Assembly (NCBI GenBank): GCA_039931065.1
Contig: JBDTSP010000005.1
Coordinates: forward strand, 62,001-126,000
Origin: CADEED01 sp039931065
Lineage (GTDB): Bacteria; Pseudomonadota; Gammaproteobacteria; Steroidobacterales; Steroidobacteraceae
Reading direction: 5' to 3'
DNA length: 64,000 nt
Shown piece by piece: positions 52,408 through 60,584 of the stretch; the stretch's first letter is position 1; the number at the start of each line of letters is the position of its first letter. Both the position numbers and the translations under genes were made by a program. Under the pieces are notes generated by a model. The model worked only from the letters and a program-made list of their open reading frames with translations. It was not told the origin of the DNA and searched no databases.

Positions 52408-53355
52408 TGAGCCTACGAGGTCTTCAATACCTCGCAGGTTGTGGAGTTTCAGATAGTCCGCCACGCCCGCGTTGATCTTGCGGCACAGGAGCGGATCGTA
52501 GAAAAGCGCAGTTCCCAGGCCCACGGTCGTGGCGCCGGCAATCATGAATTCGAGTGCATCCGTGACCGTGGCGATTCCGCCCTGGCCGATGATGGGCACG
52601 TTGTGTTTCTTCGCCACTTCGTAAACCTGGTGCACTTTCAGCAGCGCGATCGGCTTGATCGCCGGTCCCGACAAGCCGCCCTGGATGTTGCCGATCACGG
52701 GCCGCCGCGACTTCACGTCGATGGCCATTCCCATGATGGTGTTGATCACCGCCAGCCCGTCTGAACCCGCCTCGATGCAGCGGCGGGCGTTTTCCTTGAT
52801 ATCCGTCTGGTTCGGCGAGAGCTTGGTGATGATCGGCTTGCGGGTCACCTTGCGGCAGGCCTCCACCACCTTGGCCGACATGTCCGGATAGTTGCCGAAA
52901 GCCACGCCGCCTTCCTTCACATTGGGGCACGAGATGTTGATCTCGATGGCGTCAATGGGCGAATCGTCAAAGCGCGCCGTGACCTCGGCGTATTCCTCGA
53001 TGGTCGAACCCGAGACATTGGCGAAGAAGCGCGTCTCGGTGAAATCGAGTGTCGGCAGGATCTTCTTCACGACGTGTTCGGCGCCCGGGTTCTGCAGCCC
53101 GATCGCATTCAACATGCCGGACGGGGTTTCATAGACGCGATGCGGGCGATTGCCGAGTCGCGGCTGGCCGGTGGTGCCCTTGAGCACGATGGCGCCCACG
53201 TCGCGATTGGAGAACCCCTCGATGCGGGTGTATTCCTCGCCAAAACCGACACATCCCGACAGCAGAACGATGGGGGAGGCCAGCGAAAGGCCGCAGAAAT
53301 CGACCTGCAGCGGATTGACCAGTGTCTTGGGCGCGGCATTCATGGCGGGCCGCAT
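52390..53355 (-). CDS. pyrD: dihydroorotate dehydrogenase, class 1B-like catalytic subunit
   Basis: The 321-residue TIM-barrel flavoprotein has SGCVGFGEEYTRIEGFSNRDVGAIVLKGTT, ISCPNVKEGG with the catalytic Cys143 (Ser in class 2 enzymes), and IGQGGIATVTDALEFMIAGATTVGLGTA for FMN phosphate binding. It oxidises dihydroorotate to orotate in pyrimidine synthesis. Cys as base puts it in class 1, and the length fits PyrDB. No PyrK electron-transfer subunit is nearby. PreA-type dihydropyrimidine dehydrogenase is an alternative, but the ferredoxin domain is lacking. A second Met (53343) is possible as start. Confidence 0.88.
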   Translation of the reverse strand: MRPAMNAAPKTLVNPLQVDFCGLSLASPIVLLSGCVGFGEEYTRIEGFSNRDVGAIVLKGTTGQPRLGNRPHRVYETPSGMLNAIGLQNPGAEHVVKKILPTLDFTETRFFANVSGSTIEEYAEVTARFDDSPIDAIEINISCPNVKEGGVAFGNYPDMSAKVVEACRKVTRKPIITKLSPNQTDIKENARRCIEAGSDGLAVINTIMGMAIDVKSRRPVIGNIQGGLSGPAIKPIALLKVHQVYEVAKKHNVPIIGQGGIATVTDALEFMIAGATTVGLGTALFYDPLLCRKINAGVADYLKLHNLRGIEDLVGSLRTDC

Positions 53356-53372
53356 TGTACGATGCGCCCCCC

Positions 53373-54737
53373 ATGCAAAACCTCTCTCTGCTGCTTGTCG
53401 CCGCCGTGGTCACCTCGACCGCCGCCGCCCAATCCACTCCAACGACGGCCGCCCCGCCCGCGCCCGCCAGCGCCGGGCCCAGTTTCGCGGCCTCGGATAC
53501 CCTGCCGGACTCACTTGGCTACAACGATGCCTTTGCCCTCTACGAGGTGCGGATCGGCGGCGAGCCGATCTCGGAAGAACAGCAGGTGATCCGCTGGCAG
53601 GAAGAGCTCAAAGCCGGGCGGGCCCGCGCCGGTGCCCTGGTGGGCAGCTATCTCTCCTATCGCGCGCTCACCGCCTCTGACTGCGCCACGGCGCGAGACG
53701 CGCTCGTACGCGCCGACGAACTCGGCAGCGACCAGGCGTCGTGGCTGATGGCCGAACTCGCGCAGAACAGGAGCTGTGGTACGCCGGAACGCGCGCAGAT
53801 CGAGCGTTGGTTGAAGAAGGCAGTGACGCTCGATTACTTCGCCGCGGCGCTGCAGCTCATCGAGCTTTATGCGCCGGGCGACGCCAGCGGCGATCCCGTG
53901 CAGCGGTATACCTACGCGCGGGTGGCCGGTGGCTACGCGGAAGCGATCTCCGAGAACAACGCCAGCGCGCAGCCGCGGCCCGGCTATGACGCCGCGGCAT
54001 TACAAGCAATGGAAAAGGATTTGTCCGCCGCCGATCGCGCGCGCGCCACCAGCGAGGCGACGAAGATCCTCGAACAGATGCTCAAGCGCCACCAGCGCTT
54101 CATGCACGTGCAGCCGGTCGAATTCACGCGCGGCAGCGCGGGCGGCAAGGCGGGCCATGAATACGTGGCGTCGACGCTCGACTACCGTCACGAGTGCCAG
54201 TGGAACCTGCGCGGGAACTGCGCGGGTACGCAGCGCCTGATCTCCATCGAGTTCACCAGCAAGAGCGCTGAATTTCTGTCCTGCAAGATCGACCTGAAAG
54301 GACGCGCCTTCGGTGGAACAGCCGAAGCGAACCTGGTGCGCGAATTCCTCGTCGGCCCGAAGGCGAAGCGCACGCTCGCGCTCGGCGACGTCAATGACCA
54401 GCCCGACAAGAAGACGCTCACGGTGACCTGCGTGCCGTTGCCGAATCTCGCCGCAAACGCCGCCGCGGGTAAATGCCGCGCGAAACTCAAGGGCAGCATC
54501 GACGTGGAGAATTTCTATCCACCCTCGGCGCGCAACAGCGGTACCGAAGGCAGCGCGGTCGTGCGTTATTTCGTGCCGCCGGGCAGCGATGTCGCGAGTG
54601 ATGCGGAAATCGCCACCTCGAGCGGCAGTGCGGCGCTCGACGACGCGGCGCTGGCGACGATTCGCAGCGGCAAGTTCACCAACGAATGTGCGTACGGACT
54701 CAGCACGATTCGTATCGCGTTCAAACTATCGAACTGA
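53373..54737 (+). CDS. exported protein with Sel1/TPR-like region and TonB C-terminal domain
   Basis: From the ATG at 53373 the product has 454 residues. A signal peptide (MQNLSLLLVAAVVTSTAAAQ) is followed by a helical repeat region (EELKAGRARAGALVGSYLSYRALTASDC, LDYFAAALQLIELYAPGDASGDPVQRYTYARVA). A TonB-type C-terminal domain (FYPPSARNSGTEGSAVVRYFVPPGSD, LDDAALATIRSGKF) ends the protein. There is no N-terminal membrane anchor and no proline-rich spanning segment, so it is not a classical TonB. It lies head to head with pyrD with only 17 bases between the annotated starts. The role is unknown. Confidence 0.8.
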   Translation: MQNLSLLLVAAVVTSTAAAQSTPTTAAPPAPASAGPSFAASDTLPDSLGYNDAFALYEVRIGGEPISEEQQVIRWQEELKAGRARAGALVGSYLSYRALTASDCATARDALVRADELGSDQASWLMAELAQNRSCGTPERAQIERWLKKAVTLDYFAAALQLIELYAPGDASGDPVQRYTYARVAGGYAEAISENNASAQPRPGYDAAALQAMEKDLSAADRARATSEATKILEQMLKRHQRFMHVQPVEFTRGSAGGKAGHEYVASTLDYRHECQWNLRGNCAGTQRLISIEFTSKSAEFLSCKIDLKGRAFGGTAEANLVREFLVGPKAKRTLALGDVNDQPDKKTLTVTCVPLPNLAANAAAGKCRAKLKGSIDVENFYPPSARNSGTEGSAVVRYFVPPGSDVASDAEIATSSGSAALDDAALATIRSGKFTNECAYGLSTIRIAFKLSN

Positions 54738-54747
54738 TACCGCTCGC

Positions 54748-55206
54748 ATGTTCCACATCGTGGTGTTCGAGCCGGAGATTCCGCCCAACACCGGCAACCT
54801 GATCCGTCTTGCGGCCAACACCGGCTGCCAGCTGCATCTCGTCAAGCCGTTGGGGTTCAGTCTCGATCGCAAATCGGTGCGCCGTGCCGGGCTGGACTAC
54901 GACGAACTCGCCACGGTGCACGTGCACGACAACTTCGCGGCGGCGCGCTCCGCGTTGCGCGGGCGCTGGTTCGCGATCGAAACGGGCAGCGCGCGGCGGC
55001 ATGTCGATGCGCAGTTCGAGGCGGGCGACGTGTTGTTGTTCGGTTCGGAGCGGCGCGGTCTGCCGGCCGAAGTGCTCGCCCAGATCGATCCGGCGAACGT
55101 GCTGTCGTTACCCATGGTCCCGGGCAATCGCAGTCTCAATCTCTCCAACGCCGCCGCGGTCGCGGCATACGAAGCCTGGCGCCAGTTGGGTTACGCCGGC
55201 TCCTGA
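54748..55206 (+). CDS. trmL: tRNA (cytidine(34)-2'-O)-methyltransferase
   Basis: The 152-residue SPOUT enzyme shows PEIPPNTGNLIRLAANTGCQLHLVKPLGF at the N-terminus, and LFGSERRGLP and PMVPGNRSLNLSNAAAVAAYEAWRQLG in the knot. It methylates the wobble ribose of tRNA-Leu species. The ATG at 54748 begins the conserved MFHIVVFEPEIP. The gene lies 10 bases after the TonB-domain gene. TrmL acts on the tRNAs that read UUA/UUG, which is of interest given the rare-codon pattern of this window. Confidence 0.95.
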   Translation: MFHIVVFEPEIPPNTGNLIRLAANTGCQLHLVKPLGFSLDRKSVRRAGLDYDELATVHVHDNFAAARSALRGRWFAIETGSARRHVDAQFEAGDVLLFGSERRGLPAEVLAQIDPANVLSLPMVPGNRSLNLSNAAAVAAYEAWRQLGYAGS

Positions 55207-55424
55207 TCCCGGCGCGATTCCGTAATGGTTCAGCGGCACACATTGCCCTAGGGGTTTTGTGCGCGAATCGCGCCGCCTAACGGTGCGGTAACTACCCCTC
55301 AAGAGGTGGGGCAGCCAGGCCGATTAACCCTACGTCGGATTTTGCACTTCCGCGGACGCACGTCGCCCGCAATTCCGGCAAAGGATCAATGTGAAATTGC
55401 TCGTCATCTCCGGACTCGGAAGTC
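55207..55424. other. intergenic segment before the peroxidase remnant
   Basis: No gene or recognisable site is visible. A GTG-started frame at 55391 (VKLLVISGLGSHG) runs into the following region but has no family signature. With the remnant that follows, the gap between trmL and the histidine kinase is about 363 bases. Confidence 0.3.
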
Positions 55425-55604
55425 ATGGTGCTGAACACGCCGCAGGGCGTCGCCGCCATCCCGACCAACAAATCCCTCGCGGACCTGGGCCGCAAGCTCT
55501 ACTACGATGCGCGCCGGTCGAGGACCGGCACGGTGTCGGCCGGCATCCGCCGACGCAAGGGTCAACGTGATGCGCCGACTACCTACAACGTCGCCGGGCG
55601 CTTC
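55425..55604 (+). pseudogene. remnant of a di-haem cytochrome c peroxidase
   Basis: The frame encodes MVLNTPQGVAAIPTNKSLADLGRKLYYDARRSRTGTVSAGIRRRKGQRDAPTTYNVAG. This is the pattern of MauG/CcpA-type peroxidases around the first haem (LGRKLYYDxRLSRTGTVSCASCH...APTTYN), but the CxxCH haem motif itself is missing. The rest of the enzyme is absent; the frame leads into the histidine kinase region. It is best explained as a deletion remnant that cut the 5' end of the downstream gene. The call rests on motif recognition. Confidence 0.55.
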
Positions 55605-56928
55605 GCAAAAACTGCGGCACAAGTTCGCGGAGCGGCACCAACTCGCCGAGACCGAACAGGCGCGCCTCGAGGCCATCGTCAGCACGCGCACGGCGCAGCT
55701 CGAAGAAAGCCGCGAACAGTATCGTCTGATCGTCGAGAGCACCAACGCGATCCCGTTTGCCTATCTACCGTCGGAGCGGTCATTCGCCTATGTCGGGCCG
55801 CAGGTGCTGCACAGCCTCGGATACGCGGTGGACAGGTGGCACGAGCCCGGCTTCCTGGAGACGTTGTTGCTGCCGGAGTATCTCGATGCGGTGCGCAAGC
55901 ATCTCGACGGCAGCCAGACGGGCGAAACCGAATTCGAGTGCGGCTTGCTCGCGCAGTCGGGCGTCACGCGCCGTCTTCGCTGGGTCGTGACCCGCGGCAA
56001 ATTCAAATCGAAACCCGGCCTGCGCGGCCTGATGTTCGACATCACGCGGCAACGCAAGCTCGAATCCGATCTACAGCAGGCGCAGAAACTCGAATCCGTC
56101 GGCCGGCTCGCCTCCGGAGTGGCGCATGAAATCAACACGCCAGTCCAGTTCATCACCGACAACGTGAATTTCCTGCGCGACTCCACGCAGGACCTCGCCA
56201 AGCTCATCGAATCGCTACGGGTCAGCAATCGCGCGGTGATCGACGGAGCGCCGTCACTCGAGGCCGCCGCCGCCGCCGACAAGCAGGAACACGATGTCGA
56301 GCTTGGCTATCTACTCGACGAAATGCCGAAGGCGTATCAAGGTTGTATAGAAGGCCTGCGCCGGGTGGCGACGATCGTGCGCTCCATGAAGGAATTCGCT
56401 CATCCCGAATCCACCGAGATGACCAGCGTCGATATCAATCGCGCCATCGAAAGCACGCTGGTCATCGCCAGTAACGAATACAAGTACGTTGCCGAAGTGG
56501 AGACGAAGCTCGACCCGTTGCCGAACGTGTTGTGCCATGCAGGTGAAGTGAACCAGGCCGTGCTCAACATCATCGTCAACGCCGCGCACGCCATCGGCGA
56601 TGTGATCGGCGACAGCGGCGGTCGCGGCAAGATCTTGGTTGCCACGCGCCATGAGGGTGAGAGCGTGGTGATCTCCATCGGCGATACCGGCGGCGGAATT
56701 CCGGACCATGTCCGCGCGCGCATCTTCGATCCGTTCTTCACCACCAAGGAAGTCGGCAAGGGCACGGGGCAGGGGCTGGCGATCGCCCGCTCGGCCATCG
56801 TCGACAAACATGGCGGCGAGCTGACGGTCGAAACCGAAGTCGGTGTCGGAACCACCTTCCATCTGCGTCTGCCGGTTAACGGCAAGGACGCCAAGGCGAG
56901 GCCCGAGGCGCAATCACACGCCGCCTGA
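55570..56928 (+). CDS. PAS-domain sensor histidine kinase, possibly 5'-truncated
   Basis: From the ATG at 55570 the product has 452 residues; an in-frame start at 55507 would include frame-shifted peroxidase sequence. A short coiled coil (FAERHQLAETEQARLEAIVSTRTAQLEESREQYRLIVEST) precedes a PAS domain, then the phosphoacceptor helix SGVAHEINTPVQFITDNVNFL and an ATPase domain with NIIVNAAHAIGD, IGDTGGGIP, FDPFFTTKEVGKGTGQGLAIA and LTVETEVGVGTTFHLRLP. There is no membrane segment. Related kinases carry an N-terminal receiver or sensor region that is missing here, probably lost at the peroxidase junction. No partner regulator is adjacent. Confidence 0.85.
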   Translation: MRRLPTTSPGASQKLRHKFAERHQLAETEQARLEAIVSTRTAQLEESREQYRLIVESTNAIPFAYLPSERSFAYVGPQVLHSLGYAVDRWHEPGFLETLLLPEYLDAVRKHLDGSQTGETEFECGLLAQSGVTRRLRWVVTRGKFKSKPGLRGLMFDITRQRKLESDLQQAQKLESVGRLASGVAHEINTPVQFITDNVNFLRDSTQDLAKLIESLRVSNRAVIDGAPSLEAAAAADKQEHDVELGYLLDEMPKAYQGCIEGLRRVATIVRSMKEFAHPESTEMTSVDINRAIESTLVIASNEYKYVAEVETKLDPLPNVLCHAGEVNQAVLNIIVNAAHAIGDVIGDSGGRGKILVATRHEGESVVISIGDTGGGIPDHVRARIFDPFFTTKEVGKGTGQGLAIARSAIVDKHGGELTVETEVGVGTTFHLRLPVNGKDAKARPEAQSHAA

Positions 56929-56937
56929 AGATCGAAG

Positions 56938-57963
56938 CTACTCCACCTCGGACCGGATCGGCCGCGTCATGAGGTGCTTGACCACGTCCTTCGCGGACTC
57001 GTGTTCGTACAACACGCGGTAGATGCCGTCGACGATGGGCATGTCGACCTTTTCCCGCGACGCGACCGCATGCACGGCGCGCGCGGCGCTGTAACCCTCG
57101 ACCACCTGGCCAATCTCGCGCAGCGCCGCATCGACACTCTTGCCCGCCGCGAGCGCGAGGCCGAAGCGGCGATTACGCGACTGATTGTCGGTGCTGGTCA
57201 GAACCAGATCGCCGAGGCCAGCCAGGCCCATGAACGTTTCCGCTTGCGCACCGAGTGCCACGCCGAGCCGCGTGATCTCCGTCAGGCCGCGAGTGATCAA
57301 CGCGATACGGGTGTTGGCGCCGAATCCCAGGCCGTCCGACAGGCCAGCACCCACCGCCAACACGTTCTTCACCGCGCCGCCGACCTCAACACCGATGATG
57401 TCGGTGGATGTATAGGCGCGAAAGTTGGAAGCGTGCAGGCTCTTGGCGAGCTGGTTGGCGTAGGCGGCATCGGGCGACGCGATGGTCATCGCCGTGGGCA
57501 GGCCCATGCCGACTTCCTTCGCAAACGTCGGCCCGGACAGAACCGCAACCGGGTAGAGATCGCCCAGCACGTCGTGCGCAACCTGGTGGGGTAGTTTGCC
57601 GGTGTCGAGCTCGAAACCCTTGGTCGCCCAGGCGAGCCGCGCATCGCGCGCCAGCAGCGGCTTGAGCTGCGTGAGCAACGCGCGTAACGAGTGACTTGGG
57701 ACGGCGATGATGACTGCGACGGAATCCCTGACCGCCGCCGCGAGGTCGACGTGGATCTCGATGCGATCGGGAAACTTTGCGTCGGGTAGATAGCGGCGAT
57801 TGTGGCGCTCGACACCCATGGCGGCGGCATCGGTGGCACTACGGCACCACAAGCGGGTCGGATGCCCCGCGCGCGCGAACTGGATGGCGAGCGCGGTGCC
57901 CCACGAACCGGCGCCCAGCACCGCGACGGGCTCGAGCTCGACCTCGTTGGCGGTGCCGGTCAC
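56938..57963 (-). CDS. gpsA: NAD(P)-dependent glycerol-3-phosphate dehydrogenase
   Basis: The 341-residue enzyme has the Rossmann motif VAVLGAGSWGTALAIQFARAG, the ATKGFELDTGKLPHQV segment, the active-site Lys in EVGGAVKNVLAVGAGLSDGLGFG, and GLGDLVLTSTDNQSRNRRFG. It makes sn-glycerol 3-phosphate for phospholipids. The start is a GTG at 57963. It converges with the histidine kinase (9 bases between stops) and is followed upstream by secB, the common gammaproteobacterial order. Confidence 0.96.
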   Translation of the reverse strand: MTGTANEVELEPVAVLGAGSWGTALAIQFARAGHPTRLWCRSATDAAAMGVERHNRRYLPDAKFPDRIEIHVDLAAAVRDSVAVIIAVPSHSLRALLTQLKPLLARDARLAWATKGFELDTGKLPHQVAHDVLGDLYPVAVLSGPTFAKEVGMGLPTAMTIASPDAAYANQLAKSLHASNFRAYTSTDIIGVEVGGAVKNVLAVGAGLSDGLGFGANTRIALITRGLTEITRLGVALGAQAETFMGLAGLGDLVLTSTDNQSRNRRFGLALAAGKSVDAALREIGQVVEGYSAARAVHAVASREKVDMPIVDGIYRVLYEHESAKDVVKHLMTRPIRSEVE

Positions 57964-58005
57964 GTACGTTGCGCGGCGGGCGCGACCACGCCGCGCGCCG
58001 CGAAA

Positions 58006-58488
58006 CTAGTTAGCCTGGCCGGTGGCGGCCTGGGCCGCCGCCTGCTGCATTCCGCGCGCGAACAGCTGGTCGAAGTCGACCGGCGGCAGCACGAAGTTCG
58101 GAAAGCCGCCCTGCGTCACGAGCTGCGATACCGCGACCCGCGCGTAGGGAAACAATACGTTCGGACAGATGGTGCCGATGGCGCGGCGCGTGTCGTCGGG
58201 GGTGAGCCCGCGCATCACGAACAGACCGGCCTGCTTGACCTCGACGAGAAACGCGGTCGCTTCGCCTTGCTTGGCGCCGACCGTCACGGTCAACACGACC
58301 TCGCTGATCTCGGGCGCGACCACGTTCGCGGTGGTGTTGATGTCGAGCGAAATCTGCGGGCTCCAGTTGCCATCGATACGCGGCCCCTTGGGCGCTTCGT
58401 ACGAGCAGTCCTTGAGGTACACGGATTGCACCGTGAGCATCGGGCCGGTCTGGTTTTCGGTTGCCGCGGGGGCGGTCGGGTTTTCCAT
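58006..58488 (-). CDS. secB: protein-export chaperone SecB
   Basis: The 160-residue chaperone contains VQSVYLKDCSYEAPKGP, VVLTVTVGAKQGEATAFLVEVKQAGLF and CPNVLFPYARVAVSQLVTQGGFPNFVLPPVDFDQLF. It keeps preproteins unfolded and hands them to SecA. The acidic-poor C-terminal Ala/Gln tail is normal. It lies between grxC and gpsA. Confidence 0.97.
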   Translation of the reverse strand: MENPTAPAATENQTGPMLTVQSVYLKDCSYEAPKGPRIDGNWSPQISLDINTTANVVAPEISEVVLTVTVGAKQGEATAFLVEVKQAGLFVMRGLTPDDTRRAIGTICPNVLFPYARVAVSQLVTQGGFPNFVLPPVDFDQLFARGMQQAAAQAATGQAN

Positions 58489-58528
58489 GTGTTGTTCCTT
58501 GGACTGAAATTTTCTGCGTTGAAAGGGT

Positions 58529-58786
58529 TCAGCGGCCTAACAAGCCATCGAGCTTGCCGGCTTCTTCGAGGGCGTACAGGTCATCGCAGCCCCCAACGTG
58601 TTGGTCGCCGATGAAAATCTGCGGCACGGTGCGCCGGCCGCTGCGGGTCTGCATTTCGGCGCGTTTTTCCGCCTGAGATTCGACATTGATCTCTTCGAAA
58701 CTCACGCTCTTCGCCGCCAGCAGCTTGCGCGCCCGCTCGCAGTAGGGACACCACCCGGTGGCGTAAATGACGACCGCCGGGGTCAT
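58529..58786 (-). CDS. grxC: glutaredoxin 3
   Basis: The 85-residue protein has the redox motif CPYC (Cys13, Cys16), the TVPQIFIGDQHVGGCDDL segment with cis-Pro, and the usual length. It reduces disulfides with glutathione. The start overlaps the rhodanese stop by one base. The last codons include TTG-TTA-GGC just before the stop. Confidence 0.96.
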   Translation of the reverse strand: MTPAVVIYATGWCPYCERARKLLAAKSVSFEEINVESQAEKRAEMQTRSGRRTVPQIFIGDQHVGGCDDLYALEEAGKLDGLLGR

Positions 58787-59211
58787 CAGGCCGCCTTGGC
58801 AAAGGGCAGATTCTCGGCGCGCCAGGCGACGAAGCCGCCGCGCAGGGTGAACGCCTTGGTGAAACCCTGCTCGTTGAGCTGCCGCACCGCGGCTGCGGCC
58901 AGCGACCCGGATTCGCAATAGACCACCACCGGCTTTTCCTTGAAGCGCTTGAAGGTATCGCTGGCGGTGAGGATCTTGTCCGAGTCGAGATGTTTGGCGC
59001 CGTTGACGTGGCCGGCGGCGAATGCCTCGGGTTTACGGATATCGAGCACCAGCGCGCCCTGGTTCATGAGCCGGATGAGGTCCTGCGTCGAGATCGCCGT
59101 CTGGGCGAGGCCGCGCAGGCGCGATTCGAAGGTGACCACGATGACCAGCGCCAGCACCAGGGCACCCGCCGTCAGCGGATGATGGGTCACATATTCGATG
59201 AGGCGTTCCAT
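58786..59211 (-). CDS. membrane-anchored rhodanese-like protein
   Basis: From the ATG at 59211 (MERLIEYVTHHPLTAG) the product has 141 residues. An N-terminal transmembrane segment (ALVLALVIVVTF) is followed by a rhodanese domain with LVLDIRKPEAFAAGHVNGAKHL and the active-site Cys99 in VVVYCESGSLAAAA. It may carry sulfane sulfur at the membrane. The block gpsA-secB-grxC-rhodanese is conserved in gammaproteobacteria. Confidence 0.94.
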   Translation of the reverse strand: MERLIEYVTHHPLTAGALVLALVIVVTFESRLRGLAQTAISTQDLIRLMNQGALVLDIRKPEAFAAGHVNGAKHLDSDKILTASDTFKRFKEKPVVVYCESGSLAAAAVRQLNEQGFTKAFTLRGGFVAWRAENLPFAKAA

Positions 59212-59329
59212 GGGGTTCGAGTCGATCCGGGCGGACGAAAAAGGGAGCGCATTATAGCGGCCCAAGGTTTTTTCGCCGCTCCGGCGTATCTTTCATTTCC
59301 GGGTTCGTTTCCCGGACGATGCCTAGAAT

Positions 59330-60496
59330 ATGACCATGACGTTTCACCGGTGGTGGCCTGCGGGGCTGCTTCTCATATACCTGGGCGGCGCGGCGGCGGC
59401 CGACGACCCGAATCCGGCCAGGGCCGAAGCGGAACTCAAGGCCGTTCGCTCGCAGATCGACAAGGTGCGCGAGAAGATGGAACGCGACGCCGGCAAACGC
59501 ACGCAGTTGTCGCGGGATCTCGAGGAGTCCGAGCGCGTGGTCGGCAGCGCGCGCGGCGAGCTTGCGAAACTGCAACGCGAACGCGCGGTGCATACCGCCA
59601 AACGGGGCGAACTCGCGGGCCAGCGTCGCGCCGAAGAAGACGCGCTCTCGAAGGACCGCGACGCTCTGGCCGGGCAGATCCGCGCGGCGCACATGATCGG
59701 CCAGGAAGAGCCGATCAAACTACTGCTGAATCAGCGCGATCCGGCGCAGACCGGCCGCGTGCTCGTTTATTACCAGTATTTCGGCCGCGCGCGCGCCAGC
59801 CAGATAGCCGCGATCAACTCGCACCTGTCCGATCTCGCCACCCTCGACGCGCAACTCGCGGCGGAAGAAGAGCGCCTGACGGCGCTCGAGGACCAGCGCC
59901 GGGGCGAGTTGTCGAAACTGCAGTCCGCGCGCGAGCGCCGCGGCCGCGCGCTGGTGTCGCTCGATGCGGAGGCCAAGAACCGCGCCAAGGAGCTGGACCG
60001 CCTCAAGGATCAGCAGGGCGGCCTCGAAAAACTGGTGCGCGAGCTGCGCCGCGCGCTCGAGCGGATCGACAAATTCCCGACCGACAGCAAGGACGCCTTC
60101 GCGAAACTGCGCGGCAAGCTGGCCTGGCCCGTGGCCGGGAAACTCACGGCGTCCTTCGGGCAGATTCGCGCCGGCGGGGTCAAATGGGATGGCGTGCTGG
60201 TTTCGGGGGACCAGGGCTCGCCGGTGCGGGCGGTCTACCACGGCCGGGTGGTGTATGCCGACTGGCTGTCTGGCCTCGGGTTGCTGACCATCATCGATCA
60301 CGGCGAAGGGTATCTGAGCCTCTACGGCCACAACGAGCGGCTGTACAAGGAGGTCGGAGAGCGCGTCACGGCCGGCGATACCATCGCCACCCTGGGCGAC
60401 ACCGGTGGGCGAGCTAACCCCGCGCTGTACTTCGAAATCCGCAAGGGCGGTCGGCCAATCGACCCGCGGCCCTGGTTCAAGACCGGGACCCCCTGA
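59330..60496 (+). CDS. envC: murein hydrolase activator EnvC
   Basis: The 388-residue protein has a signal peptide (MTMTFHRWWPAGLLLIYLGGAAAAD), a long coiled coil (about residues 28-250) and a C-terminal LytM/M23 domain (GKLTASFGQIRAGGVKWDGV, IIDHGEGYLSLYGHNERLYKEVGERV, ALYFEIRKGGRPIDPRPWF). The metal-binding His of active M23 enzymes are replaced (KWDGV, LYFEIR), as in EnvC, which activates amidases at the septum rather than cutting peptidoglycan. It is divergent from the rhodanese with a 118-base gap. Confidence 0.94.
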   Translation: MTMTFHRWWPAGLLLIYLGGAAAADDPNPARAEAELKAVRSQIDKVREKMERDAGKRTQLSRDLEESERVVGSARGELAKLQRERAVHTAKRGELAGQRRAEEDALSKDRDALAGQIRAAHMIGQEEPIKLLLNQRDPAQTGRVLVYYQYFGRARASQIAAINSHLSDLATLDAQLAAEEERLTALEDQRRGELSKLQSARERRGRALVSLDAEAKNRAKELDRLKDQQGGLEKLVRELRRALERIDKFPTDSKDAFAKLRGKLAWPVAGKLTASFGQIRAGGVKWDGVLVSGDQGSPVRAVYHGRVVYADWLSGLGLLTIIDHGEGYLSLYGHNERLYKEVGERVTAGDTIATLGDTGGRANPALYFEIRKGGRPIDPRPWFKTGTP

Positions 60497-60584
60497 AAAG
60501 CGGTGCCGCGGAACCCCCACCCGGCACCAAAATGCCAACTGCATCAACGTCATACGGCCCGGAATCGGCCATGTTCCGCCGTTG

